From JBFMHD01 sp040752395 [NCBI: Candidatus Hydrogenedentota bacterium] (GTDB lineage: Bacteria > JBFMHD01), in the NCBI GenBank assembly GCA_040752395.1, contig JBFMHD010000069.1, forward strand, positions 1 to 12,429: a stretch of 12,429 nucleotides of DNA, in the 5' to 3' direction. The notes under the pieces were generated by a model, which saw only the letters and a list, made by a program, of their open reading frames with translations, was not told the DNA's origin and searched no databases. Positions 5,997-12,429 of the stretch are shown in pieces. Each line of letters begins with the position of its first letter. Position 1 is the stretch's first letter. The translations under genes were made by a program, and so were the position numbers.

Positions 5997-6422
5997 TATT
6001 TTGAAGACCTTTTCTGGTGGGAAGGATTCTATCTTAATGCCCGTTAATCTTTCTATTTTTCTGATTATAGATTTTATTTCGCCCCCTTTTTTTGCTTGAA
6101 GAGTAAACCAGCAATTGTATCTTCCACCTTCCCTTAGATAATTATGGGTTATATTATTTATATCGTTAAGTACCGAGATAAATTTATTCATTTTATTCGG
6201 AGGTACTTCTACGGCACAGAGAGTAGATTTAAACCCGCATTTTTTTAGATCAATGATAACACCAAATCTCTTTATATATCCCTTTTGTTTAAGCTTTTTT
6301 ATTCTATCTATTACTTCATTTTCAGATATACCTATTTTATCAGCGATTTTTTTAAATGGATACCTGCATAGCTGGAAATCTTTTTGATAATCAAAAAGCA
6401 ATTTTTTATCTATTTTATCCAT
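5892..6422 (-). CDS. Siroheme decarboxylase-type protein (AhbA/AhbB family)
   Basis: An AsnC/Lrp-like two-domain protein. A helix-turn-helix occupies about residues 4-55 (KKIADKIGISENEVIDRIKK) and a RAM-like domain about 60-148. The motif ITHNYLREGGRYNCWFTL (91-108) is the hallmark of the NirD/NirH and AhbA/AhbB siroheme decarboxylases, which convert siroheme to didecarboxysiroheme in the alternative heme pathway. It starts 26 bases after hemB, supporting a tetrapyrrole role. A plain Lrp regulator is less likely because of that motif. Which of the two paralogues it is cannot be decided, and the partner is not in the window. The last 28 residues after FKISAIF are hydrophobic and atypical and may be a run-on extension. 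The Shine-Dalgarno is weak. Confidence 0.8.
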   Translation of the reverse strand: MDKIDKKLLFDYQKDFQLCRYPFKKIADKIGISENEVIDRIKKLKQKGYIKRFGVIIDLKKCGFKSTLCAVEVPPNKMNKFISVLNDINNITHNYLREGGRYNCWFTLQAKKGGEIKSIIRKIERLTGIKIESFPPEKVFKISAIFTAFLLLLPHQLLIEDLLFFVKLVCGTCLSY

Positions 6423-6448
6423 TTTTAGTATTCACGAGGTTCCAATTT

Positions 6449-7423
6449 TTAAGGGTTTCTAAGTATTTTTGCAACGTATTTTGTAAAGTAAGTAATAATA
6501 CAATCAGCGCCTGCTCTTTTTATCGAGATAAGTATCTCAAATATAGCTTTGTTTCTATCTATCAGTCCTTTATCAGCAGCAAGTTCAACCATAGTATATT
6601 CACCACTAACACAATATGCAGCTATTGGTACATCGAATCGCTCTTTAGCTTTACTTATAACATCAAGATAACACAACGCAGGTTTCACCATTACAATATC
6701 AGCACCTTCTTCTATATCCATAGCAATTTCTTTCATAGCTTCTTTTATATTAGGTGGGTCCATTTGATAAGATGTTCTATCTCCGAAAGCGGGCGTAGAT
6801 TCGAAAGCTTCTCTAAAAGGGCCATAAAAAGCAGATGCATATTTAGCAGCATAGGACATAATTAATGTATCTTTATAACCGTGTTCATCGAGTAATGTTC
6901 TTATTACTTTTACTCTGCCATCCATCATATCAGAGGGCGCTACGATATCAGCTCCTGCTCTTGCATGCGAGAGTGCGGTTTTAGCAATTATTTCCAGTGT
7001 AGCATCATTATCAATAACCCCGTTTTTCACTATACCGCAGTGACCATGAGAAGTATATCCACAAAGACAGACATCAGTTATAATAGTTAAATTTATTCCT
7101 CTGTCTTTTATTTCTGAAACAGCTCTCTGGACTATGCCTCTTTTACTATGCGCTTCTTGCCCCTGTTCATCTTTTCGTTCAGGGATACCAAATAACATAA
7201 TACTTTTTATGCCGAGTTGCTCGATCTCTTTTAATTCTTCAATAAGTTTGTCTATGCTGAAATGATAGTTCCCTGGCATCGATAATATTTCTTTTTTTAT
7301 ATTTTCGCCAGGAACAACAAAATAAGGCATAACAAGGTTATCTAAAGATATTCTTGTTTCTCTAACAAGCGCTCTAATATTTTCGTTCCTTCTTAATCTA
7401 CGACCACGCTGTACTGGAAACAT
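6449..7423 (-). CDS. hemB: Porphobilinogen synthase (delta-aminolevulinate dehydratase)
   Basis: Condenses two 5-aminolevulinate molecules to porphobilinogen in the cytoplasm. With the start at 7423 the protein is 324 residues, the normal length. The two active-site lysines are K194 ([13 protein letters not shown]) and K247 ([10 protein letters not shown]). Zinc ligands are visible in [14 protein letters not shown] (C119, C121, C129), marking the zinc-dependent type. The C-terminal VSGEYTM loop is present. AAGGAG lies 7 bases before this ATG. The reading frame stays open back to 7555, but those 44 codons are an IS630-type transposase remnant plus a simple repeat, not HemB. The siroheme-decarboxylase-type gene follows directly, so the pair probably forms a tetrapyrrole operon. 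Confidence 0.95.
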   Translation of the reverse strand: MFPVQRGRRLRRNENIRALVRETRISLDNLVMPYFVVPGENIKKEILSMPGNYHFSIDKLIEELKEIEQLGIKSIMLFGIPERKDEQGQEAHSKRGIVQRAVSEIKDRGINLTIITDVCLCGYTSHGHCGIVKNGVIDNDATLEIIAKTALSHARAGADIVAPSDMMDGRVKVIRTLLDEHGYKDTLIMSYAAKYASAFYGPFREAFESTPAFGDRTSYQMDPPNIKEAMKEIAMDIEEGADIVMVKPALCYLDVISKAKERFDVPIAAYCVSGEYTMVELAADKGLIDRNKAIFEILISIKRAGADCIITYFTKYVAKILRNP

Positions 7424-7437
7424 ATAACTACTCCTTC

Positions 7438-7467
7438 GTGCCTTTCTCTGTGCCTTTGTGCCTTCTC
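7438..7467. repeat. Short GTGCCTTT-type tandem repeat before hemB
   Basis: Three imperfect GTGCCTT units in 30 bases lie between the transposase relic and the hemB ribosome binding site. The related sequence AGGCACAAAGGCAT occurs at 10350-10363, where it overlaps the upstream alternative start of queA. It looks like a small dispersed intergenic repeat that leaks into predicted N-termini. Confidence 0.5.
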
Positions 7468-7740
7468 CTCTGAGCTGGCAAGGTCGTTCCTCAAAACAGA
7501 TGACTGGTCGTCGAGGATCATATTCTTGTTCATATATATCGAGAACCTCCCCCATTCGCCAGATAAACTCCGAGGTAATCTGGTTGATGCACCATTGCCT
7601 TTTCAGGTGCGGCTTAAGTTCGTTTTTTTTAATATCCTTTTAACTGTTTGGTGTGAAATGTTTTCAACCATTCCCAGTTCAACGACTTTATCAGCTATGA
7701 GTCTCAGCGGAGCTGATATCTCCTCCTTTTTGTGGAGATA
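7463..7740 (-). pseudogene. IS630-type transposase remnant, frameshifted
   Basis: Two pieces in different frames reconstruct the middle of an IS630-family transposase. From about 7707 comes LRLIADKVVELGM, then [12 protein letters not shown], which hits a stop. After an 8-A run (7623-7630) the frame shifts and continues [11 protein letters not shown], then [19 protein letters not shown] and ERPCQL. The N-terminal helix-turn-helix part and everything after the first catalytic block are missing. The first catalytic Asp, expected in CFDE, is Glu (CFEE). This is a dead fossil lying between the mnmG stump and hemB. Confidence 0.75.
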
Positions 7741-7743
7741 TCA
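7714..7743. repeat. Stem-loop with 10-bp perfect stem
   Basis: TGATATCTCC and GGAGATATCA flank a 10-base loop. It lies at the border of the transposase remnant. No T-run follows on either side, so it is not a normal terminator. It is more likely a leftover of the insertion element's subterminal region. A sequence starting TAGTGCTTCGTAAC on the minus strand (7789 downward) may be that element's left end, inserted at TA. Confidence 0.4.
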
Positions 7744-7786
7744 TACTATAAAGTAATTATTCGTCAACAATATTTGTTACGAAGCA

Positions 7787-7906
7787 CTAGGCTATGGTCT
7801 TGATATTGTTTGTTACAAGCAGAGTATTAGCCCCTATTTTAGAGGAAGCAGAAGCTGCTTCACATTCTGCATGGCCACCACCCACAACTATTACCTCATA
7901 TCTCAT
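7787..7906 (-). pseudogene. mnmG: mnmG (gidA) N-terminal fragment
   Basis: A 39-codon frame begins [18 protein letters not shown] and continues [14 protein letters not shown]. This is the FAD-binding N-terminus of MnmG, the tRNA wobble-uridine modification enzyme of about 620 residues. The GGGHAGC motif has Glu for the second-to-last Gly. The frame ends at a TAG where the IS630-type remnant appears to begin, so more than 90 percent of the gene is gone. Its ATG overlaps the stop of the deoxyhypusine-synthase-like gene as ATGA, indicating that an intact mnmG was once translationally coupled to it. A working copy must lie elsewhere if the organism makes the modification. Confidence 0.75.
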
Positions 7907-8994
7907 ACCATTTTTATGGATTTCAATATCTCTTTCTCCCATTCAAACCTGAGTCTGCCTCTGCAGCCGGGTTTAAATCTATCCACCACATAGGCATACA
8001 ATAATGGTAACGCGACGCTCGGTTCAACCCATGCAAAACAGGAATGCGCTTCTTTAGCTATCTTGCCCCATGATTTTGCTTCACTTAGAGTAGAACCCGA
8101 TAGCCCACCATCATTAACTATGGCGGTAGATATCTGTATTGCATACGAATGTCCGCGTTTTATACCAAAAATGTATCCCATAACCACTGAATCATTGATA
8201 TAATTTTTTGGTACCCCTCCTGCCACGTAGACCGCAGCGGTTTTATGAGATTTTACTATAATTTGTGTGAGTTCATAATTATCCTGAATTGAATCTATTG
8301 ACACACCTTGAACGTTATTAAACTTACAGATATGTCTCTGTTCAGTAAGCCCTATGCCGATAGACGAATCGTTCAATGCCGGTACAAATATAGGTACTCT
8401 GAGTCTTGAAGCTTGATATACAATAGATTCCTGGTCATCTATTTTTGTACCGAGAAACTCCATAAACTCTCTGCTCGAATAATTTCCCGGTTCGAGTTCA
8501 AACGCTTTATCACTAATCCAGCAATCGAGCTTCCAGAATAACTCTTCATCAACATAAGTATCGTAAATCCTGTCTATCCTCAAATCTCTCAAGACACTGT
8601 CATCTGCATCCGGAGTACCTTTATAATGTTTGTATCCCAGAGCCTGATAGATATCCTGATACATTATTGCGCCTGTTGAAACCACTACATCCACGTATCC
8701 ATTCACCACCATATCTCTTATCACTTTTCTAAGACCCGCGGCTATAAGTGGTCCTGCAAGCCCCATAATAATAAGCGGTCTTTCTTTATCCTCAATCATT
8801 CTGCCGAATATTTGTGCGCACTGCCCGAGATTTCTTGCCTGAATAGACATCCCTACCATACTCTCCACAAGTGTAGCAGCTTTCATCCCTTTTTTCACAT
8901 AAACAGATTTTATTTTCTGAGAGAATAGCTGTTTCTTCAACTTTCTTTTTTTAGAAGTTAATCGCTCATACTTTAACATTTCATGTTTTTTCAT
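7903..8994 (-). CDS. Deoxyhypusine synthase-like protein
   Basis: A 363-residue member of the deoxyhypusine synthase family, whose eukaryotic enzyme uses NAD and spermidine to modify a lysine of eIF5A. Visible are the N-terminal [16 protein letters not shown] and [12 protein letters not shown] segments (NAD-binding region) and the catalytic lysine in [11 protein letters not shown] (K263). [14 protein letters not shown] (299-312) and the ADAS-like [10 protein letters not shown] follow. Bacteria have no eIF5A, so the substrate here is open; plant homospermidine synthase shows that the fold can be recruited for polyamine synthesis. The first 35 residues are Lys-rich. AAGGAG lies 7 bases before the ATG. 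The stop overlaps the start of the mnmG fragment. The family is secure, the reaction is not. Confidence 0.88.
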   Translation of the reverse strand: MKKHEMLKYERLTSKKRKLKKQLFSQKIKSVYVKKGMKAATLVESMVGMSIQARNLGQCAQIFGRMIEDKERPLIIMGLAGPLIAAGLRKVIRDMVVNGYVDVVVSTGAIMYQDIYQALGYKHYKGTPDADDSVLRDLRIDRIYDTYVDEELFWKLDCWISDKAFELEPGNYSSREFMEFLGTKIDDQESIVYQASRLRVPIFVPALNDSSIGIGLTEQRHICKFNNVQGVSIDSIQDNYELTQIIVKSHKTAAVYVAGGVPKNYINDSVVMGYIFGIKRGHSYAIQISTAIVNDGGLSGSTLSEAKSWGKIAKEAHSCFAWVEPSVALPLLYAYVVDRFKPGCRGRLRFEWEKEILKSIKMV

Positions 8995-9062
8995 TAATTC
9001 ACTCCTTCAAGAAACTTGATGAAGTCAGTTTTCACAAAATTATATTGCCAATTAAATATTTT

Positions 9063-9089
9063 TTTATAATTATCACATATAATTGTCAA
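9063..9089 (-). promoter_or_regulatory. Possible promoter of the deoxyhypusine synthase-like gene
   Basis: On the minus strand TTGACA (9084-9089) is followed after 15 bases by TATAAA (9063-9068), or after 17 bases by TAAAAA. The -35 is perfect but the -10 is ambiguous. It lies about 70 bases before the start codon. Confidence 0.35.
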
Positions 9090-9249
9090 CTTTTTTTTTA
9101 AGGTAGAAACATAATACTTCCGATCACATATTATATCATTTTTTCTATTTTTCTATAGTGTTATTTTTTGTTTTTTTATTGGATGGGGAATTTATATATT
9201 ATAAAGTCTCAGTTATAGGTGGAGAAGAAGTGGGAAGTATCAGAAAAAA

Positions 9250-9270
9250 GAGGCAAGAAGCAAGATAATG
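9250..9270. repeat. Purine-rich intergenic repeat (GAAGCAAGATAA type)
   Basis: GGCAAGAAGCAAGATAA here matches the units at 12354-12369 and 12394-12409. It lies in a non-coding stretch after the queA stop codon. Confidence 0.5.
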
Positions 9271-9295
9271 GCCGGATTTATCTGTCTCTACTGGC

Positions 9296-10327
9296 TCAAA
9301 GTTCAAAAAAACAGGCGTCACCATAGCTGTAAAATCTATACTTTTTATTTATTGCGTAATTATATATCTTTTTTGTTTTATCTATGCCGATTAAACTGCA
9401 GACAAGTATAAAGAGACTCGATTTTGGTAGATGAAAGTTTGTGATTAATGAGGTTATAAATCTTGGTGACCAGCCGGGTTTAATAAATAGCGATGTTTCA
9501 AAATCAAGACTGTTTTTTATCTCTTTCAAATCCCTGGTTATGCTTTCGATACAGCGTAAACTTGTTGTGCCCACGGGACAGATGCGTGTTCTGTTTATAA
9601 CGGCACTCTTAATCAGTTCTATAGTTTTATAAGGCACATGACATACTTCAGGTTGGAGAGGCTGATCTAATTTTCTTATTGGAAGAAAAGTTGCGGGTCC
9701 CACGGCTAAAGTTATATAACCGATATTCACACCCTTTTGAGTAAGCATTGATAATAACTCATTTGAAAAATGCAAACCTGCAGTCGGTGCAGCTACCGAA
9801 CCTTTTATTTTTGCAAAGACTGTTTGATAAGCTTTTTCATCCCCTTTTTCTTGTTTTCTATCTATGTATGGTGGCAGAGGCACCTCTCCGAATCGCTCAA
9901 GTGTTTCATAAAATTCGCTCTGAAAATTAAAAATAAAATGTCCTCCATCCCTATCACGTTCAACAAACTCAAAATAATTGTCTTTATCAAGATAAAGTTT
10001 CAATCCTTTTTTGAGTTTACGCGCTGGGAAGACAAGACCATAAATTTTTCTCGCTTCTTCATCAAGCATCCTGATAAACAGAAGTTCAAACATCCGGCCC
10101 CTTTCATCAGTCAGATGCATCCTCGCTTTAACCACTTTTGTATCATTTAAGATCAATAAATCATTTTTATTAAATAGGTTTAAAATGTCTTTGAATTTAT
10201 ACTCTCTGATTTCATCCGACCGGAGTGAATAATAAAGAAGTCTTGACTCATCCCTCTCTTTAAGCGGATATTTTGCTATTAGTTTCTTATCAAATTTATA
10301 ATCAAAATCATTGAGGCTGTATATCAT
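9296..10327 (-). CDS. queA: S-adenosylmethionine:tRNA ribosyltransferase-isomerase, divergent
   Basis: Builds epoxyqueuosine on tRNA by transferring the ribosyl part of SAM. Family segments are YPLKERDESRLLYY (20-33), LLILNDTKVVKAR (57-69), YQTVFAKIKGSVAAPTAGLHF (167-187), GTTSLRCIES (253-262), LITNFHLPKSS (294-304) and YRFYSYGDA (330-338). At 343 residues the length is normal. Some conserved positions are changed: the usual LHVGxGTF reads LAVGPATF (207-214), the following HxMHxE stretch is QPLQPEVCH, and the Asp before LxTNFHLP is missing (RFITSLITN). I start at 10327 (MIYSLNDFDY), as in the family. An ATG at 10363 would add 12 residues, part of which comes from a small intergenic repeat. 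Neither start has a strong Shine-Dalgarno. Confidence 0.9.
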   Translation of the reverse strand: MIYSLNDFDYKFDKKLIAKYPLKERDESRLLYYSLRSDEIREYKFKDILNLFNKNDLLILNDTKVVKARMHLTDERGRMFELLFIRMLDEEARKIYGLVFPARKLKKGLKLYLDKDNYFEFVERDRDGGHFIFNFQSEFYETLERFGEVPLPPYIDRKQEKGDEKAYQTVFAKIKGSVAAPTAGLHFSNELLSMLTQKGVNIGYITLAVGPATFLPIRKLDQPLQPEVCHVPYKTIELIKSAVINRTRICPVGTTSLRCIESITRDLKEIKNSLDFETSLFIKPGWSPRFITSLITNFHLPKSSLFILVCSLIGIDKTKKIYNYAINKKYRFYSYGDACFFEL

Positions 10328-10416
10328 ACCAGCTTTTTTAGATAGTTTGAGGCACAAAGGCATGATGATACTTTCCCGGGAGACCTTTTCGTGGCTTTAA
10401 CGGTTACAAAAGTTTT

Positions 10417-11538
10417 TTAATAATATAAACGTCTGATAGATATTCCGGGAAAATAAAAATTAATAATATCCTGATAGGTATAGCCGGAATCGGCCATAAC
10501 CTTTGCACCCCATTGACTCAAGCCAACCCCATGTCCCCACCCACGCCCAACTATATATATACCATTGTCTTTAATAAAAATAGTAAACAATGAACTGCGT
10601 AATCTATCATAACCGAGAGTTTTTCTTATATCGTTTTTAGTTAATACAATCTCTCTGCCACCATCATATCTTATAATAGATTTTAATATTCTTCCTGAAG
10701 GTGATATCTCTTCTGGTATAATTTCAAGTGTAGTTGAGTTTAAATTCAATAACTTATTAATTTCAGCGAAACTTATAAAGGTCTCGAAAGTTGAGTATTC
10801 GCCTTTAAGTGAATATTCATCATTTTTTATTTCAAAATATGGTAAAGCTTCTCTTTCCCATACCTCGCTATTTAAAGCTGTTACACCACCGTTGTTAGCA
10901 CAATAATATGCTTCAGCGATCTCTTCACCATAATACATAACGAACCCGCGTGTGGCATCTACAGCAACGTTTCCTGCCTCATCTTCTGCTTCATAACCAC
11001 CATACACCTGACAATGCGGTCTGCTGCAGAAATCATAACCCTCAGAACTATGTGTATACATATTCCCTATCGCAAAGGTACGGCTGCATATAGCCTGTGC
11101 TTTAACTGCTTCTACATTCCATTTGGGATTTATCTCAAGCTTTATTATCCCTTTAATATAATCTTCTATATTATCTAAAACCTCGATAGCTATTATTTTA
11201 TTCCCGAGACAGAATAACTCGATATTCCCTCTGTATCTTCTGCTATTTATTTTTATCATAGAATTCGAGGTAAGCTTTTTTATACGGACTTTTTGTGTAT
11301 TACAGGAGACCGCATTTATTACAACATTATTATTTTTACAGACCGCTTTAATCGGATTAGGAAGTAGACCTGTATAATAACTTTTGCCAGAAGCACTTCT
11401 TATAATAATTTGTCCTATACTTTCAATTACTATTTCATCATCCTCAAATATTTTTACTTTAATATTAAAAGAATAATTCTCAGAAACAAGAGATTGAAAT
11501 ATAATTAAAAACCAGAACAAAAATTTAATTTTTATCAT
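10417..11538 (-). CDS. Exported SpoIID/LytB-domain protein
   Basis: A 373-residue protein with an N-terminal hydrophobic signal segment (residues 3-19) and a SpoIID/LytB domain from about 115 onward. Motifs are IKLEINPKWNVEAVKAQAIC (131-150), in which E135 corresponds to the catalytic acid of SpoIID, SRTFA (152-156), AYYCANNGGVT (210-220) and the C-terminal GRGWGHGVGLSQWGA (331-345). SpoIID cleaves glycan strands of denuded peptidoglycan, so the protein is probably a cell-wall enzyme acting outside the inner membrane. Such domains are common in bacteria that do not sporulate; nothing here implies sporulation. It starts 9 bases after the yjbQ stop without a clear Shine-Dalgarno, suggesting coupled translation. 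Confidence 0.9.
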   Translation of the reverse strand: MIKIKFLFWFLIIFQSLVSENYSFNIKVKIFEDDEIVIESIGQIIIRSASGKSYYTGLLPNPIKAVCKNNNVVINAVSCNTQKVRIKKLTSNSMIKINSRRYRGNIELFCLGNKIIAIEVLDNIEDYIKGIIKLEINPKWNVEAVKAQAICSRTFAIGNMYTHSSEGYDFCSRPHCQVYGGYEAEDEAGNVAVDATRGFVMYYGEEIAEAYYCANNGGVTALNSEVWEREALPYFEIKNDEYSLKGEYSTFETFISFAEINKLLNLNSTTLEIIPEEISPSGRILKSIIRYDGGREIVLTKNDIRKTLGYDRLRSSLFTIFIKDNGIYIVGRGWGHGVGLSQWGAKVMADSGYTYQDIINFYFPGISIRRLYY

Positions 11539-11547
11539 ATTAATGTT

Positions 11548-11967
11548 TTATTCGCCAATAATTTGTAAAACTATGTCTCGATTTCTTGGTCTATTATCAA
11601 AATCGCAGATTACTATCTGCTGCCAGGTTCCTAAAGTCAGTTCTCCTGAAACAACAGGAATGGTAAGCGATGCCCCCATCAGGGATGCGCGTAAATGTGA
11701 ATGTCCATTACCATCACTCCAGCGAAGATTATGTTTATAATTTTTATTTTCAGGAACAATCTTTTCCTCAACCTCTTTCAAATCGCTGATAAGACCCGAC
11801 TCATATTCAATCGTTGTAATCCCACAAGTGGAGCCTGGAATAAAAACAGTCAAGATGCCGTGTTTTATTTTTTCTTTATTGACAAATTGGGTTACTTTAG
11901 AAGTTATATCGATTATGTCACAATTCCCCTGTGTGGCTACGGAAAAAGTTGTACTTACTGCTTTCAA
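11548..11967 (-). CDS. YjbQ/UPF0047 family protein (secondary thiamine-phosphate synthase type)
   Basis: A 139-residue single-domain protein with the family signature: VFIPGSTCGITTIEYESG (41-58), HNLRWSDGNGHSHLRASLMG (79-98), and LTLGTWQQIVICDFDNRPR (111 onward). E. coli YjbQ can supply weak thiamine-phosphate synthase activity, but the physiological role of the family is unclear. The start codon is TTG: no ATG is available at the family N-terminus, and GAGG lies 9 bases upstream, overlapping the stop of the zinc-finger gene 11 bases away. The usual HTT before the central motif reads STCG, so the His is replaced. Confidence 0.9.
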   Translation of the reverse strand: MKAVSTTFSVATQGNCDIIDITSKVTQFVNKEKIKHGILTVFIPGSTCGITTIEYESGLISDLKEVEEKIVPENKNYKHNLRWSDGNGHSHLRASLMGASLTIPVVSGELTLGTWQQIVICDFDNRPRNRDIVLQIIGE

Positions 11968-11978
11968 TTTTTAATTCC

Positions 11979-12314
11979 TCATTTTCCTTCTTTTTTTTTG
12001 CAGCTCACGCATTTTGTTGCATAGGGTACAGACTCGAGTCTCTCTTTTTCAATATCTTTTCCGCACTCAATGCATTTACCATACGACCCGTCTTTTATTT
12101 TATTCAAGGCGAGCTCAATTAATCTGATACGTTCATTATCACCGGCGGATAAGCCCTGTTCAACAACCTTTATAGAAGACGAAGAAGCCATATCAACTAA
12201 ATCCTGAACATCATCATCGTCAGTCGATGGTAATTCAGCACCTGAATCTTTACGTAACTTTTGAAGTTCTTCCTGGAGAATTTTTTCATAGTGTTTCAAA
12301 TCTTTCTTATCCAT
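11979..12314 (-). CDS. DksA/TraR-type C4 zinc-finger protein
   Basis: A 111-residue protein with a coiled-coil hairpin (about 5-75) and a C4 zinc finger, CIEC (81-84) and CVSC (102-105), ending in a basic tail. The hairpin tip contains acidic residues (DDDDVQDLVD, 32-41). Proteins of this type enter the RNA polymerase secondary channel and alter promoter activity, but many short members lack proof of this. It is shorter than E. coli DksA (151) and resembles the YocK/TraR-like general stress group. AGGAG lies 6 bases before the ATG. It leads a tight run with the yjbQ and SpoIID-domain genes. Confidence 0.88.
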   Translation of the reverse strand: MDKKDLKHYEKILQEELQKLRKDSGAELPSTDDDDVQDLVDMASSSSIKVVEQGLSAGDNERIRLIELALNKIKDGSYGKCIECGKDIEKERLESVPYATKCVSCKKKEGK

Positions 12315-12337
12315 AATTAACTCCTCTGATAAAAAGC

Positions 12338-12409
12338 AAGAGACAAGAAGCCAGAAGCAAGATAACGAAAAAGAAAGATAACGAAAGAAGCAAGAAGCAA
12401 GATAACGGA
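12338..12409. repeat. Purine-rich tandem intergenic repeats (GAAGCAAGATAACG type)
   Basis: AGAAGCAAGATAACG occurs twice (12354-12368 and 12394-12408), with degenerate AAGATAACGAAAG units between, in the non-coding stretch before the zinc-finger gene. The same core is found at 9250-9270. Nothing else is recognised between 12330 and the window end. Confidence 0.6.
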
Positions 12410-12429
12410 AGAAGTGAGAGGTGTCAGGA

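Larger units (their letters stand above)
8995..9295. other. Intergenic region between queA and the deoxyhypusine synthase-like gene
   Basis: About 300 A+T-rich bases without a credible gene. It holds the Shine-Dalgarno of the downstream gene (9001-9006), a probable minus-strand promoter (9063-9089) and a purine-rich repeat (9250-9270) shared with the right end of the window. I see no clear terminator after queA and no structured RNA. Confidence 0.6.

Noticed and set aside
7623-7630. A8 run considered as a programmed frameshift site in the IS630-type transposase
   Set aside because: Some insertion elements do use such slippage, but this copy lacks its ends, its N-terminal part and its catalytic Asp, so decay is the simpler reading.
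7714-7743. 10-bp stem-loop considered as a transcription terminator
   Set aside because: No T-run follows on either strand, and it lies within insertion-element debris.
6356-7756. Several plus-strand open frames opposite hemB, including one of 169 codons at 6356-6865
   Set aside because: They are antisense shadows of hemB and the siroheme-decarboxylase-type gene, with low-complexity Phe/Ser/Ile-rich products and no family motifs.

Overview
The window is about two-thirds A+T. Nearly all protein genes lie on the minus strand, so they are described here from right to left in their direction of transcription. The gene content points to an anaerobic or microaerophilic bacterium: ferrous-iron (Feo) uptake under a Fur-family repressor, and a siroheme-decarboxylase-type protein (AhbA/AhbB family) beside hemB, which suggests the siroheme-dependent route to heme. 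A SpoIID/LytB-domain protein, a bacterial deoxyhypusine-synthase-like protein and small DksA/TraR and YjbQ proteins fit an uncultivated low-GC lineage (for example Omnitrophota-like or deltaproteobacterial-type). This taxonomic guess is weak and rests on family content only.

Right part (12429 to 9296): a DksA/TraR-type zinc-finger gene, a YjbQ/UPF0047 gene with a TTG start, an exported SpoIID/LytB-domain gene and a queA gene with altered conserved motifs follow one another on the minus strand. The first three are tightly packed. Purine-rich intergenic repeats occur before the first gene and after queA. Middle part (8994 to 5892): a deoxyhypusine-synthase-like gene overlaps by ATGA a 39-codon remnant of mnmG. 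The remnant is cut off by a decayed, frameshifted IS630-type transposase fragment. Then come hemB, whose reading frame runs back into the transposase relic although a strong ribosome binding site marks a 324-residue HemB, and the siroheme-decarboxylase-type gene.

Accessory island (about 4800 to 5800): two 80-bp direct repeats, identical at 78 of 80 positions, flank a plus-strand cassette. At least the first repeat is bounded by 13-bp perfect terminal inverted repeats, like a MITE. The cassette holds a PIN-domain (VapC-like) gene and a 56-codon partner that overlaps it by one base. The PIN gene has a strong promoter placed so that its mRNA should be almost leaderless, whereas the partner has a strong Shine-Dalgarno sequence. 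This is a candidate toxin-antitoxin module on a small mobilisable or excisable segment.

Left part (4670 to 1): an iron regulon. The fur gene has consensus -35 and -10 boxes, an upstream A-tract and a Fur-box-like palindrome at the predicted transcription start. Downstream are a 242-residue protein made of two tandem His-rich helical modules fused to a FeoA-like domain, then feoA, feoB (overlapping by ATGA) and an exported protein whose predicted mature N-terminus is histidine. A second inverted repeat lies between fur and the rest. The His-rich duplicated FeoA-fusion protein and the repeat-bounded PIN cassette are the two most novel-looking items.
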